NCBI GenBank assembly: GCA_002205125.1
Contig: NIOE01000008.1
Span: 390,304 to 454,303, forward strand
Reading direction: 5' to 3'
Source of the DNA: Roseateles noduli
GTDB taxonomy: Bacteria > Pseudomonadota > Gammaproteobacteria > Burkholderiales > Burkholderiaceae_C
Length of the DNA: 64,000 nucleotides
Shown here: piece after piece, positions 46,677 through 56,267 of the stretch
Layout of the letters: each line of letters starts with the position of its first letter
How positions within the stretch are numbered: the first letter of the stretch is position 1
Notes under the pieces: generated by a model
What the model saw: the letters and a program-made list of their open reading frames with translations, nothing else
The model's database searches: none
What the model was told of the DNA's origin: nothing
Translations under genes and position numbers: made by a program

Positions 46677-48734
46677 ATGTTTGCCCTGTTCGAAGACGCC
46701 GGAAAATTCCTCGCCGGCCGCATCCTGTCCGAAGCCGATTCCTCGATGCAGATCGAGCTCGAATCCGGAAAGCGCGTCAAAGTGAAAGCCGCCCATGTCC
46801 TGCTCAAGTTCGACAAGCCGTCGCCGGCCGAACTGATCGCGGACGGGCAGCGCCTGGCCGAGGAGATCGACCTCGACCTCGCCTGGGAATTCGCGCCGGA
46901 AGGCGAGTTCGGTTTCGCCGATCTGGCTGCCGACTACTTCGACGCCAAGTCCACGCTCGCCCAGCAGGCGGGCGCGCTGTTCCGGCTGTTCGACGCGCCG
47001 CACTACTTCCGCCGCATGGGCAAGGGCGTCTTCAAGAAGGCGCCGGCAGAGACCGTCAAGGCCGCGCTGCTGGGCATCGAGCGCAAGAAGCAGATCGCCG
47101 CGCAGATCGAGCAGTGGGCCACCGAACTGGCCGAGGGCCAGTGTCCGGCGCCTATCGGCGACCAGATCTACAAGATCCTGTTCCGTCCCGACAAGAACGG
47201 TCCGGAATACAAGGCCGTCGTCGAGGCCGCCAAGCGCAGCCACAAGGCGCCGCTGGACCTGCTCAAGGATGCCGGCGCGATCGCCAGCCCCTACCAGTTC
47301 CACTGGAAGCGCTTCCTCTTCGAGCATTTCCCGAAGGGCACGAACTTCCCCGCGCTGTCCGCGCCCGAGATCAAGGATGCGCTGCCGCTCGCTCCGGTGC
47401 GCGCCTTCTCGATCGACGATTCGGCCACGACCGAGATCGACGACGCGCTGTCCGTCCAGGGCCTGGGGACCGGCACGGTGATCTTCGGCGTGCACATCGC
47501 CGCGCCCGGTCTGGCGATCCAGCCGGATTCGCCGGTCGACAAGGTCGCCCGCGAACGCTTCTCCACCGTCTACATGCCGGGCTGGAAGCTGACGATGCTG
47601 CCGGACGACGTCGTCCAGGCCTACACGCTGATCGAGGGCCGCGACTGCCCGGCGGTCAGCATCTACCTGACGATGGACGAGGCGACGCTGGAGATCACTG
47701 CGCGTGAGACGAAGCTGGATCGCGTGCCCATCGCCGCCAACCTGCGCCACGACAAGCTCGACGACGTCATCACCGACGCGACGCTGACCGGCGACGCGCC
47801 GGCCGACTACGACTTCGCGCCCGAACTGGCCTTCGCCTACCGGCTGGCCAAAGACCTCAAGGCCAAGCGCGAGGTCGTCCGCGGCAAGCCCGAGACCTTC
47901 AACCGGCCCGACTACAACTTCCGCCTGGACAACGAGGGGACCGAACCCGCCGGCGCCGAGCAGGTCAGCATCTCCACGCGCAAGCGCGGCACCGCACTGG
48001 ACCTGATCGTGGCCGAGGCGATGATCCTGGCGAACTCCAGCTGGGGCGGCTTCCTGGCCGAGTGCGGCGTGCCCGGCATCTACCGCAGCCAGGCCAGCCT
48101 CGCCCCCGGCATCAAGGTCCGCATGGGCACGAAGCCCGCGCCGCACGCCGGCATGGGCGTCTCGCAGTACACCTGGGCGACCTCGCCGCTGCGCCGCTAC
48201 GTCGACCTGGTCAACCAGTGGCAGATCATCGCCTGCGCCCGCCACGGCAAGACCGCCGCGCTGGCCGCGCCGTTCAAGCCCAAGGACGCGGCCCTGTTCT
48301 CCGTCATCTCGGGCTTCGACGCCGCCTACAGCGCCTACAACGGCTTCCAGTCCGGCATCGAGCGCTACTGGACGCTGCGCTACCTGCAGCAGCAGGGCAT
48401 CACCGAACTGACCGCGTCCGTGCTGAAGGACGGCCTGGTCCGCGCCGACGAGCTGCCGCTGGTGTTCCGCGCGCTCGGCTGCGAGAACCTGCCCCGCAAC
48501 GCCCATGTGAAGGTGCGCATCACCGGCCTCGATGAACTGACGCTGGACCTGCACGCCAACCTGATCGAGCGCCTGGACGCCGAAGCCGCGCCGGTGACGG
48601 CCGACGAAGGCGCCGACGAGGACGAAGAACCCAGCGGCGTCCTGACGCTGGCGATCGACGTCAACGACGACGGCACCGACGCTTCCAAGAGCGGCGAAGG
48701 CGCGGCGGCCACGCCGGCCCCGGCCGCTTCCTGA
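46677..48734 (+). CDS. RNase II/R family exoribonuclease (RNB domain)
   Basis: A 685-residue RNB-domain protein that would degrade RNA 3' to 5'. The catalytic loop reads SIDDSATTEIDDALSV (starts near residue 245). Compared with RNase R I-D-x5-D-x-D-D, the second acidic ligand is Glu rather than Asp. HIAAPG, TVYMPGWKLTMLP, and the late SPLRRYVDLVNQWQI are family hallmarks. The N-terminal ~180 residues are a helical region rather than two canonical cold-shock domains. The C-terminus has a short S1-like region and an acidic/Ala-rich tail. First in a run of plus-strand genes to mtgA. Confidence 0.88.
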   Translation: MFALFEDAGKFLAGRILSEADSSMQIELESGKRVKVKAAHVLLKFDKPSPAELIADGQRLAEEIDLDLAWEFAPEGEFGFADLAADYFDAKSTLAQQAGALFRLFDAPHYFRRMGKGVFKKAPAETVKAALLGIERKKQIAAQIEQWATELAEGQCPAPIGDQIYKILFRPDKNGPEYKAVVEAAKRSHKAPLDLLKDAGAIASPYQFHWKRFLFEHFPKGTNFPALSAPEIKDALPLAPVRAFSIDDSATTEIDDALSVQGLGTGTVIFGVHIAAPGLAIQPDSPVDKVARERFSTVYMPGWKLTMLPDDVVQAYTLIEGRDCPAVSIYLTMDEATLEITARETKLDRVPIAANLRHDKLDDVITDATLTGDAPADYDFAPELAFAYRLAKDLKAKREVVRGKPETFNRPDYNFRLDNEGTEPAGAEQVSISTRKRGTALDLIVAEAMILANSSWGGFLAECGVPGIYRSQASLAPGIKVRMGTKPAPHAGMGVSQYTWATSPLRRYVDLVNQWQIIACARHGKTAALAAPFKPKDAALFSVISGFDAAYSAYNGFQSGIERYWTLRYLQQQGITELTASVLKDGLVRADELPLVFRALGCENLPRNAHVKVRITGLDELTLDLHANLIERLDAEAAPVTADEGADEDEEPSGVLTLAIDVNDDGTDASKSGEGAAATPAPAAS

Positions 48735-48752
48735 TCCCTTCCCTTCTTCAAG

Positions 48753-49613
48753 ATGCCCAAGCTCAGCCTTTTGCACTACGCGCTGATCGTCTCGGCCGGG
48801 GTGCACCTGGGCCTGGGGACGCTGAAGCTGGTCGCCCCGGAGCAGTTCGACCGGATCTTCCAGGACGAGCCGCTCGAGGTGATCCTCGTGAACGCGCGCG
48901 GACAGGAGGCGCCTACCCAGGCGCAGGCACTCGCGCAGGCCAACCTGGCCGGCGGCGGCGAACTCTCCGCCAACGTGCGGGCGACCTCGCCGCTGGCGCC
49001 TTCGCCGCTGGAGGAGACCGGCGACAGCATCGAGCTCCAGAAGAGCCAGATCCAGCAGTTGCAGCAGGCGCAGGAACAGCTGCTGACCGTGCTGCGCCGG
49101 CAGCTGGCGATGCTGCCGCCGCCGGATCCCGCGCGCGAGAAAAGCACCGCCGAAGGCCGGCAGATCGCCGAGCATCGCCGGCAGCTGGTGCAGACGCTGG
49201 CGGAGATCGAGAAGCGCGTGAACACGGAGAACGCGCGGCCGAAGAAGCGCTACGTCAGTCCCGCCACGCGCGAGACGGTGCATGCGCTCTATTACGACCA
49301 GCTGCGTCGTCGGATCGAGGCGCGCGGCACGCGTGACTTCCCGAGCTACCAGGGTCGCAAGCTCTATGGCGAGCTGACGATGAACATCCAGGTGGACTAC
49401 CGTGGTCGCGTGGTCGACACGGAGATCGTCCAGGGCTCGGGCAATGCCGTGCTGGACCGCCGCGCCGTCGCCATCGTGCGCGCGAGCGGGCCCTTCGGCC
49501 AGTTCACGTCGGAAATGCGCCGCGGCGCGGAGGTCCTCGTGATGACCTTCCGCTTCCGGTTCAATCGCGATGAAAGCGTGGAGACGACGCTCAGCACCGC
49601 CCAGCCGTCCTGA
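48753..49613 (+). CDS. TonB-like energy transducer protein
   Basis: A 286-residue protein with one N-terminal TM (residues 7-24) and a Gln-rich coiled coil (QLQQAQEQLLTVLRRQL). The C-terminal TonB-type domain spans about 200-275 (ELTMNIQVDYRGRVVDTEIV, VMTFRFRF). It starts 18 bp after the RNase stop. There is no adjacent exbB/exbD, so it may act with a distant pair or in envelope function. Confidence 0.8.
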   Translation: MPKLSLLHYALIVSAGVHLGLGTLKLVAPEQFDRIFQDEPLEVILVNARGQEAPTQAQALAQANLAGGGELSANVRATSPLAPSPLEETGDSIELQKSQIQQLQQAQEQLLTVLRRQLAMLPPPDPAREKSTAEGRQIAEHRRQLVQTLAEIEKRVNTENARPKKRYVSPATRETVHALYYDQLRRRIEARGTRDFPSYQGRKLYGELTMNIQVDYRGRVVDTEIVQGSGNAVLDRRAVAIVRASGPFGQFTSEMRRGAEVLVMTFRFRFNRDESVETTLSTAQPS

Positions 49614-49652
49614 GCGCCGCCTCGCCGGTCGTCCTGTTCCCAGGGAAATGTC

Positions 49653-50564
49653 ATGAGCGCTGATCCGTCCGCATCCACCACCCACGAAGGCGCCGCCCTC
49701 GACCGCTATGTGGTCGCCGGCAACCCGGTCGCGCACAGCCGCTCGCCGGAGATCCACGCCACCTTCGCCGCGCAGACCGGCCAGTCGCTGGTCTACGAGC
49801 GGCTGCTCTGCCCGCTCGACGGATTCGAAGCCTCGATGCGCGCCTTCGTCGCCGCCGGCGGCCGCGGCTGCAACATCACCGTGCCGTTCAAGTTCGAGGC
49901 CTTCCGCCTGGCGGCCCGCCGGACACCGCGCGCGCAACTGGCCGGCGCGGTCAACACCTTCCGCTTCGACGACGCATCAGCGGGCGGCTGGCTGGGCGAC
50001 AACACCGACGGCGCCGGCCTGCTGGCCGACATCGAACGCAACGCCGCACGACCGCTGCGCGGCCAGCGCGTGCTGCTGATCGGCGCCGGCGGCGCATCGG
50101 CGGGGGTGCTCGGCAGTCTGATCACCGGCCGGCCGGCAGAGATCCGGATCATCAACCGCAGCGCCGACAAGGCCCTCGCGCTCGCCGACAGCCATCGCGC
50201 CTGGGCCGCGGAACACGGCGTGCGCCTGAGCGCAGGCGGCCTCGACGCCCCGGCACCCGATGGCCGCCACGACGTGGTGATCAACGGCACCAGCGCCTCG
50301 CTCAGCGGCGCCGGACTGCCGCTGCCCGATCCGGCCGCGCCGGTGCTCGCGCGCGGCGGCCTGGCCGTCGACATGATGTACGGCCCGTCCACGGCCCCCT
50401 TCCTCGACTGGGCGTCCGAGCAGGCCGGCCCCGGCGGCGCCACGCGCGACGGCCTGGGCATGCTGGTCGAGCAGGCCGCGGAAGCCTTCCTCCTCTGGCG
50501 CGGCGTGCGCCCCGACAGCGCGACGGTGCTCGCGGACCTCCGCCAGCGTCTGGCGTCGCACTGA
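49653..50564 (+). CDS. aroE: shikimate dehydrogenase
   Basis: NADPH-dependent shikimate dehydrogenase of 303 residues, aromatic amino acid pathway. The shikimate-binding NPVAHSRSPEIH is near residue 30, NITVPFK near 74, DNTDGAGLL near 110, and the Rossmann loop LIGAGGASAGVL near 140. The catalytic Lys is in NITVPFK and the Asp in NTDG. Slightly longer than E. coli AroE because of a 15-residue N-terminal extension. It is 9 bp from mtgA. Confidence 0.95.
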   Translation: MSADPSASTTHEGAALDRYVVAGNPVAHSRSPEIHATFAAQTGQSLVYERLLCPLDGFEASMRAFVAAGGRGCNITVPFKFEAFRLAARRTPRAQLAGAVNTFRFDDASAGGWLGDNTDGAGLLADIERNAARPLRGQRVLLIGAGGASAGVLGSLITGRPAEIRIINRSADKALALADSHRAWAAEHGVRLSAGGLDAPAPDGRHDVVINGTSASLSGAGLPLPDPAAPVLARGGLAVDMMYGPSTAPFLDWASEQAGPGGATRDGLGMLVEQAAEAFLLWRGVRPDSATVLADLRQRLASH

Positions 50565-50573
50565 CCCCGGGGC

Positions 50574-51320
50574 ATGAAACAGTTCCTGCGCTTCGCCGGG
50601 ATGCTGCTGGTCAGCGTCCTCTGCCTGCAACTCTTCTTCGCCGCCCGCATCGCGGTGATGGCTGCCGTGTCGCCGCAGTCGACCACCTTCCAGCGCTCCG
50701 AGGCGATGCGCCTGCTGCGCGAGAAGCATCAGATCCTGTGGGCGCAGCAGTGGGTCGACGACGCGCTCATCAGCCGCAACCTGAAACGCGCCGTGATCGC
50801 CAGCGAGGACGCCGGCTTCAACGAACACGGCGGCGTCGACTGGGACGCGCTCGAAAAGGCCTGGGACAAGAACCAGCGCGCCCAGGAACAGGCCGACAAG
50901 CGCGCCGCCCGGCTCGCCAAGACCAACCCGACCAAGCCGCCGCCGGTCCCGAAGGTCATCGGCGGATCGACGATCTCGCAGCAGCTGGCCAAGAACCTCT
51001 TCCTGAATTCCGAGCGCAACCTCGCGCGCAAGGGCCAGGAGCTCGTGCTGACGTTGATGCTGGAAACGATGCTCAGCAAGCAACGCATCCTCGAGATCTA
51101 TCTGAACAACGTCGAGTGGGGCGAAGGCGTGTTCGGCGCCCAGGCGGCCGCGCGTCACTATTACCGGGTCGACGCCTCCCGGCTCGGTCCGAACCAGGCC
51201 GCGCGGCTCGCGGTCATGCTGCCGGCACCGAAGCGGTTCGAGAAACGCCCAGGTTCGCCCTATGTGGTCGGCCGTGCTGGCACCATCGAGGCCCGGATGA
51301 GCGCGGTCGAGGTACCCTGA
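50574..51320 (+). CDS. mtgA: monofunctional biosynthetic peptidoglycan transglycosylase
   Basis: GT51 glycosyltransferase of 248 residues that polymerises lipid II. N-terminal TM at residues 7-30. Motif 1 is IASEDAGFNEHGGVDW (catalytic Glu), motif 2 GGSTISQQLAKNLFLN, motif 3 ILEIYLNNVEWGEG. An insertion of about 20 Lys/Pro-rich residues lies between motifs 1 and 2. No transpeptidase domain, so monofunctional. Confidence 0.95.
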   Translation: MKQFLRFAGMLLVSVLCLQLFFAARIAVMAAVSPQSTTFQRSEAMRLLREKHQILWAQQWVDDALISRNLKRAVIASEDAGFNEHGGVDWDALEKAWDKNQRAQEQADKRAARLAKTNPTKPPPVPKVIGGSTISQQLAKNLFLNSERNLARKGQELVLTLMLETMLSKQRILEIYLNNVEWGEGVFGAQAAARHYYRVDASRLGPNQAARLAVMLPAPKRFEKRPGSPYVVGRAGTIEARMSAVEVP

Positions 51321-51395
51321 CCACCTCTGCAGGCGCCGCTTGATGCGCCCTCCGGACCGCCCGACCCGGGCCGGCAGAGGGAGAGGGATCCCGCC

Positions 51396-51992
51396 ATGAC
51401 ATCCGAACTGACCCAAGAGATCGCCGCCACCGCCGCCCGGCTGGTGGTGGAAGAAGGCCTGGAATACGGCCCCGCCAAGTCCCGCGCGCTGAAAGTGCTG
51501 GGACTGCCGTCCCGCACGGCCCTGCCCAACAACGACGAGCTGGAAGACCAGGTCCGCGAGTACCTGGACATCTTCTGCGCCGACACCCAGCCCGCCGAAC
51601 TGCAGGCGCTGCGGGAACTGGCCGCCGTCTGGATGGAGCGCCTGGCCGAGTTCCGCCCTCACCTGACCGGCGCCGTCTGGCGCGGCACCGCGACGCGGCT
51701 GTCGCCCATCCACCTGCAGCTGTATTGCGATGACAGCAAATCGACGGAGATCGCGCTGCTGAACCAGGGCATCGATTTCGACGTCGGCCAGTCGCGCAAC
51801 GCGAAAGGCGCCACCGTGGACCAGTTGATCATCGACGCGCCCTGCCGCGCGCTGAACGAACGGGTCGCGATCGCCCTGACCATCCTGGACCATGACGACC
51901 TGCGCGGCGGGCTCAAGCCCGACTCCCGCGGCCGGACCGAACGCGGCGACCTCTCCGCGCTGCGCCAACTGATGAATTCGAAGGACGATTGA
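51396..51992 (+). CDS. conserved hypothetical protein of unknown function
   Basis: A 198-residue soluble protein I do not recognise. Helical N-terminus (residues 1-90, EIAATAARLVVEEGLEYGPA). A mixed alpha/beta middle carries GAVWRGTATRLSPIHLQLYC and IALLNQGIDFDV, which faintly recalls nucleotidyltransferase strands. C-terminal AIALTILDHDDLRGGL. No signal peptide or TM. It starts 75 bp after mtgA and its stop abuts the TlpA-like gene with no gap, so the two are co-transcribed. Confidence 0.8.
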   Translation: MTSELTQEIAATAARLVVEEGLEYGPAKSRALKVLGLPSRTALPNNDELEDQVREYLDIFCADTQPAELQALRELAAVWMERLAEFRPHLTGAVWRGTATRLSPIHLQLYCDDSKSTEIALLNQGIDFDVGQSRNAKGATVDQLIIDAPCRALNERVAIALTILDHDDLRGGLKPDSRGRTERGDLSALRQLMNSKDD

Positions 51993-52556
51993 ATGCAACG
52001 ACGTGCTGTTCTGGGTTTGGGCGCCGCGGGTCTGGTGGCCGCGGGGGCGGGCACCTATCTCGCCCTGCATCATGAAAAGCAGGCCGCCGGAGGCGCCGGC
52101 GGCAACGCGCCCGCCGGTCCGCTGTCGGCAGAAGCGGCGGCGTTCTGGAATGCCAGCTTCGACACCCTCGACCAGCAGACTTTCCAGCCCGCCGCCCACC
52201 TGCGCGGCAAGCCGCTGCTGCTGAACTTCTGGGCGACCTGGTGTGCGCCCTGCGTCAAGGAACTGCCCGAGATCAACCAGTTCCACGACGAGTTCAGCGC
52301 GCAAGGCTGGCAAGTGCTCGGTCTGGCGGTGGACGCGCCGACGCCCGTGCGCGGTTTCCTGGAGAAGATCCCGCTGAAGTTCCCGGTCGCGCTGGCCGGG
52401 CTGACCGGGACCGACCTGTCCAAGACCCTGGGCAACGCCAAGGGCGGCCTGCCCTTTACCGTCGCCTTCGGTCCTCAAGGCGAACCGATCTGGCGCAAAC
52501 TGGGGGCGACGAATCTCGAGGAACTGCGCGCGATGGCGCGCGCCAGCAAAGCCTGA
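51993..52556 (+). CDS. TlpA/ResA-family thioredoxin-like protein
   Basis: Exported thiol-disulfide protein of 187 residues. The N-terminus MQRRAVLGLGAAGLVAAGAG is a TAT-like or lipid-free anchor. The thioredoxin active site is WATWCAPC (Cys84, Cys87), with NFWATWC and LGLAVDAPTPVRGFLEK around it, and a cis-Pro in GGLPFTVAFG. It probably acts in the periplasm, for example in cytochrome c maturation. It follows directly on the unknown gene. Confidence 0.93.
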   Translation: MQRRAVLGLGAAGLVAAGAGTYLALHHEKQAAGGAGGNAPAGPLSAEAAAFWNASFDTLDQQTFQPAAHLRGKPLLLNFWATWCAPCVKELPEINQFHDEFSAQGWQVLGLAVDAPTPVRGFLEKIPLKFPVALAGLTGTDLSKTLGNAKGGLPFTVAFGPQGEPIWRKLGATNLEELRAMARASKA

Positions 52557-52660
52557 CCGCGGGTCAACCCCTAGAAGCGGCGGTCCGCGGCCATAGCGGT
52601 CGCCCCCAGACCGGTCAAGCGGTTTATTTTTGGGTTGCTGCCGGGATCTGGTCTCAAAAC

Positions 52661-52683
52661 GCGTAAAGTCCACCCTTTTACGC
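52661..52683. promoter_or_regulatory. AT-richer dyad upstream of aroQ
   Basis: GCGTAAA and TTTACGC form a 7-bp inverted repeat around GTCCACCCT, about 40 bp before the aroQ start, in a 167-bp gap that is AT-richer than its surroundings. A likely promoter or operator region for aroQ-accB-accC. Confidence 0.4.
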
Positions 52684-52723
52684 TTCTAGTGTCTTCGCTC
52701 TAATTGGCGGGACCGGTCGCTGA

Positions 52724-53176
52724 ATGCAAGTCCTGGTACTACACGGCCCCAACCTCAACCTGCTCGGCACCCGCGAGCCTGGGGTGTATGGCGCGACCAC
52801 TTTGGCGGAGATCGATACAGATCTTCGCCAGATCGCGCAGGAAGCCGGCGTAGCTCTGGAGAGCTATCAGAGCAACCACGAAGGTGCGCTGGTGGACCGC
52901 ATTCAGGCGGCGGGTCGCGATGGAACGCGCTTCATCCTGATCAATCCGGCGGCCTACACCCACACCAGCGTCGCGATCCGCGATGCGCTGGCGGCGGTGG
53001 CGCTGCCGTTCGTCGAGGTGCACCTGTCCAACATCCACAAGCGCGAGTCGTTCAGGCATCACAGCTACCTGTCGGCACTCGCGGAGGGCGTGATCTGCGG
53101 CTTGGGTCCAACCGGTTACCGGCTGGCGCTGCAGTTCGCGATTCAGCAATTGAGCCGGCCAGCCTCGTCCACCTGA
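52724..53176 (+). CDS. aroQ: 3-dehydroquinate dehydratase, type II
   Basis: Third step of the shikimate pathway, dodecameric enzyme of 150 residues. Signatures are the N-terminal [17 protein letters not shown] (catalytic Tyr), [25 protein letters not shown] and the catalytic His in [18 protein letters not shown]. It precedes accB with an 84-bp gap, the usual order in proteobacteria. Confidence 0.97.
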   Translation: MQVLVLHGPNLNLLGTREPGVYGATTLAEIDTDLRQIAQEAGVALESYQSNHEGALVDRIQAAGRDGTRFILINPAAYTHTSVAIRDALAAVALPFVEVHLSNIHKRESFRHHSYLSALAEGVICGLGPTGYRLALQFAIQQLSRPASST

Positions 53177-53260
53177 GCGCCGCGGTCCGTCGACGTCGTC
53201 GCGGGCCGGAAGACATCACCGAAGATCACCCCGATCACCGATCCCCGTTGGAGAGTTCTT

Positions 53261-53731
53261 ATGGATTTGCGCAAGCTCAAGACCCTGATCGACCTCGTGT
53301 CCGAGTCGAACATTTCTGAACTTGAAATCACCGAAGCCGACGGCAAGGTGCGCATCGTCAAGTCCGATGGCCAGCCCCTCGTGGCCGCCATGCCCATGAT
53401 GCAAGCCGCGCCGCAGGTGGCCGCCCAGCCGGCCGCCGCGCAGCCCGCCCCGGCCGCTGCGGCGCCGGTCGCCGCGCCCGCCCCGGCCGCCGAGACCGGA
53501 CACATCGTGAAGTCGCCGATGGTCGGCACCTTCTACCGCGCCTCCAGCCCGAACGCCAAGGCCTTCGCCGAGGTCGGCCAGCAGGTCAAGGAAGGCGACG
53601 CCATCTGCATCATCGAGGCGATGAAGATCATGAACGAGATCGAGGCCGACAAGTCCGGCACGATCGTCAAGATCCTGGTCGAGAACGGCCAGCCGGTGGA
53701 ATTCGGCCAGTCGCTGATCGTCATCGAGTAA
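53261..53731 (+). CDS. accB: biotin carboxyl carrier protein of acetyl-CoA carboxylase
   Basis: AccB, 156 residues. Helical N-terminus ([19 protein letters not shown]), an Ala/Pro-rich linker (about 55-80), and the biotinyl domain with [15 protein letters not shown], the biotinylated Lys near residue 121. It pairs with accC 12 bp downstream for malonyl-CoA formation. Confidence 0.98.
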   Translation: MDLRKLKTLIDLVSESNISELEITEADGKVRIVKSDGQPLVAAMPMMQAAPQVAAQPAAAQPAPAAAAPVAAPAPAAETGHIVKSPMVGTFYRASSPNAKAFAEVGQQVKEGDAICIIEAMKIMNEIEADKSGTIVKILVENGQPVEFGQSLIVIE

Positions 53732-53743
53732 GGCGGTCCCCAG

Positions 53744-55093
53744 ATGTTCAAGAAGATCCTCATCGCGAATCGCGGCGAGATCGCCCTTCGCATCCAGCGC
53801 GCCTGTCGCGAGCTGGGCGTGAAGTCGGTCGTCGTGTATTCGGAAGCGGACCGCGACGCGAAGTACGTGAAGCTGGCCGACGAGGCCGTCTGCATCGGCC
53901 CCGCGCCGTCCGCGCAGAGCTACCTGTCGATGCCGGCCATCATCGCGACGGCCGAAGTCACCGACGCCGAGGCGATCCACCCCGGCTACGGCTTCCTGTC
54001 GGAGAACGCCGACTTCGCCGAGCGCGTCGAGCGCAGCGGCTTCACCTTCATCGGCCCGACCCCGGAGAACATCCGGACCATGGGCGACAAGGTCTCGGCC
54101 AAGCAGGCCATGATCAAGGCCGGCGTGCCCTGCGTGCCCGGCTCCGAGGGCGCCCTGCCGGACGACCCGAAGGAGATCGTCCGCATCGCCCGCGCGATCG
54201 GCTACCCGGTCATCATCAAGGCGGCCGGCGGCGGCGGCGGACGCGGCATGCGCGTGGTCCACACCGAGGCCGCCCTGGTCAATGCGGTGCAGATGACCAA
54301 GGCCGAAGCGGCCGCGGCCTTCGGCAATCCGCAGGTCTACATGGAGAAGTTCCTGGAGCATCCGCGTCACGTGGAGATCCAGGTGCTGGCCGACGGACAG
54401 AAGAACGCCGTCTGGCTGGGCGAGCGCGACTGCTCGATGCAGCGCCGCCACCAGAAGATCATCGAGGAAGCGCCGGCGCCGGGCATCCCGCGCCGCCTGA
54501 TCGAGCGCGTGGGCGACCGCTGCGCGGCCGCCTGCAAGAAGATGGGCTACCGCGGCGCGGGCACCTTCGAGTTCCTGTACGAGGACGGCGAGTTCTACTT
54601 CATCGAGATGAACACCCGCGTGCAGGTCGAGCATCCGGTGACGGAGCTGGTGACCGGCATCGACATCGTGCAGATGCAGATCCGCATCGCCGCGGGCGAG
54701 AAGCTGCCCTTCACGCAACGCAACATCACGATGCGCGGCCACTCGATCGAATGCCGCATCAACGCGGAAGATCCGGTCAAGTTCATCCCCTCGCCGGGCC
54801 GCATCACGATGTGGCACCCGCCGGGCGGCCCCGGCGTGCGCGTGGACTCGCATGCGTACACCAACTACTTCGTGCCGCCGAACTACGACTCGATGATCGG
54901 CAAGATCATCGTCCACGGCGATACCCGCGAGCAGGCCCTGGCCCGCATGCGCATCGCCCTGTCGGAGACGGTGATCGAAGGCATCCAGACCAACATCCCG
55001 CTGCACCGCGAGCTGATGGCCGATGCGAAGTTCATCGAAGGCGGCACCGACATCCACTATCTCGAACAGTGGATGGCTGCGCACAAGCGTTGA
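53744..55093 (+). CDS. accC: biotin carboxylase subunit of acetyl-CoA carboxylase
   Basis: AccC, 449 residues, ATP-grasp enzyme carboxylating biotin on Acc[19 protein letters not shown] opens the biotin carboxylase N-domain. The Gly-rich ATP loop [13 protein letters not shown] is near residue 165. [12 protein letters not shown] and the C-domain EARINAED-like ECRINAEDP follow. Standard length, directly after accB. Confidence 0.98.
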   Translation: MFKKILIANRGEIALRIQRACRELGVKSVVVYSEADRDAKYVKLADEAVCIGPAPSAQSYLSMPAIIATAEVTDAEAIHPGYGFLSENADFAERVERSGFTFIGPTPENIRTMGDKVSAKQAMIKAGVPCVPGSEGALPDDPKEIVRIARAIGYPVIIKAAGGGGGRGMRVVHTEAALVNAVQMTKAEAAAAFGNPQVYMEKFLEHPRHVEIQVLADGQKNAVWLGERDCSMQRRHQKIIEEAPAPGIPRRLIERVGDRCAAACKKMGYRGAGTFEFLYEDGEFYFIEMNTRVQVEHPVTELVTGIDIVQMQIRIAAGEKLPFTQRNITMRGHSIECRINAEDPVKFIPSPGRITMWHPPGGPGVRVDSHAYTNYFVPPNYDSMIGKIIVHGDTREQALARMRIALSETVIEGIQTNIPLHRELMADAKFIEGGTDIHYLEQWMAAHKR

Positions 55094-55118
55094 TCTCGCC
55101 CTAAGCGACAATACCGAG

Positions 55119-55153
55119 GCCCTCAGGCGTGGACGCGAGTCCGCCTTGAGGGC
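55119..55153. terminator. hairpin between accC and prmA
   Basis: GCCCTCAGGCGTGGA and TCCGCCTTGAGGGC can pair over about 14 bp with two single-base bulges and a short CGCGAG loop. The adjoining TTCTCCATTTC is only weakly T-rich. Possibly a partial terminator or mRNA 3' hairpin for accBC. Confidence 0.5.
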
Positions 55154-55192
55154 TTCTCCATTTCAGAAGTCCACCGAAGTCCCGGAGCCGCC

Positions 55193-56119
55193 ATGAGCGA
55201 AGACCACGCCAACGATCCCCTGCTGCACGAGCTCGTGCTCATCTGCCGCGAAGAGGACGTCGAGACCGTCAGCGATGCGCTGATGGAGGTGGAATCGCTG
55301 GCCGTGTCGGTCGAGGACGCCGACGCCGACACGCCCGCCGAGCGCGCACTGTTCGGCGAGCCCGGCATGCCGGCGCCGCGCGCGGGCTGGGATCGTTCGG
55401 TGGTGAAGGCGCTGTTCGCCACCGAAGAGGAAGCGACCGAGGCCGCGACGCTGCTGCTCGCGCAGGACTGGGCCGAGGACGTGCACGTCCAATCGATCCA
55501 GACGATCGCGCAGCAGGACTGGGTGCGGCTGACGCAGTCGCAGTTCGCGCCGGTCGAGATCACGCCGGAGTTCTGGATCGTGCCGTCCTGGCACGAGGCG
55601 CCCGCGCAGGCGAAGCAGGTGATGCGCCTGGACCCGGGCCTGGCCTTCGGCACCGGCACGCATCCGACGACGCGCATGTGCCTGCGCTGGATCGCCGGCC
55701 ACGGCGCCGAGGCGGCCGGCTGGGACCGCGTGCTCGACTACGGCTGCGGCTCGGGCATCCTGGCGATCGCCGCGGGCCTGTTCGGCGCGAAAGCCATCGA
55801 CGCCGTCGACATCGATCCTGCCGCGCTGATCGCCTCCACGCACAACGCCAAGGACAACGGCGTGACGCTGAACGCCGCGTTGCCCGACGCCGCCCGCGGC
55901 GAGTACCCGGTCGTGCTGGCCAACATCCTGGCCACGCCGCTGAAGCTGCTCGCGCCGCTGCTGTGCAACCACCTGCGCCCCGGCGCGCACCTGGTGCTGG
56001 CCGGCATCCTCGAGCGCCAGGCCGACGAGCTGAAGGCGGCCTACGCGCCGCACGTCCAGCTCGAGGTCGCGGACAGCGAGGACGGCTGGATCCTCATGAC
56101 CGCGCGACGCGCGACCTGA
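55193..56119 (+). CDS. prmA: ribosomal protein L11 methyltransferase
   Basis: SAM-dependent methyltransferase of 308 residues that trimethylates L11. The N-terminal ferredoxin-like domain begins HELVLICREEDVE. FGTGTHPTTRMCL, the SAM motif VLDYGCGSGILAIAA, and AVDIDPAALIAS follow, with VLANILATPL as the NPPY-like motif of PrmA. Commonly linked to accBC in Gram-negatives. Confidence 0.97.
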   Translation: MSEDHANDPLLHELVLICREEDVETVSDALMEVESLAVSVEDADADTPAERALFGEPGMPAPRAGWDRSVVKALFATEEEATEAATLLLAQDWAEDVHVQSIQTIAQQDWVRLTQSQFAPVEITPEFWIVPSWHEAPAQAKQVMRLDPGLAFGTGTHPTTRMCLRWIAGHGAEAAGWDRVLDYGCGSGILAIAAGLFGAKAIDAVDIDPAALIASTHNAKDNGVTLNAALPDAARGEYPVVLANILATPLKLLAPLLCNHLRPGAHLVLAGILERQADELKAAYAPHVQLEVADSEDGWILMTARRAT

Positions 56120-56267
56120 CGGTCGCGACGCGCTCCCCCTCCCCCCGAGACCGACCGCCAACCCCGATGAACAGACAGTTCTCCGCCTTCGCCCACCCGG
56201 TGACCGAGTGTCAACCTGGGGGTGTTCGCGGCAAGGACTGACCCTGCTTCGTGGCATCATCGCGTCC

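Noticed and set aside
45309..49937. Long minus-strand frame extending the LplT-like gene upstream by about 1100 codons
   Set aside because: The extension is antisense to the RNase, TonB-like and part of aroE genes, has no homology-like motifs, and the MFS protein has a normal N-terminus at 46553.
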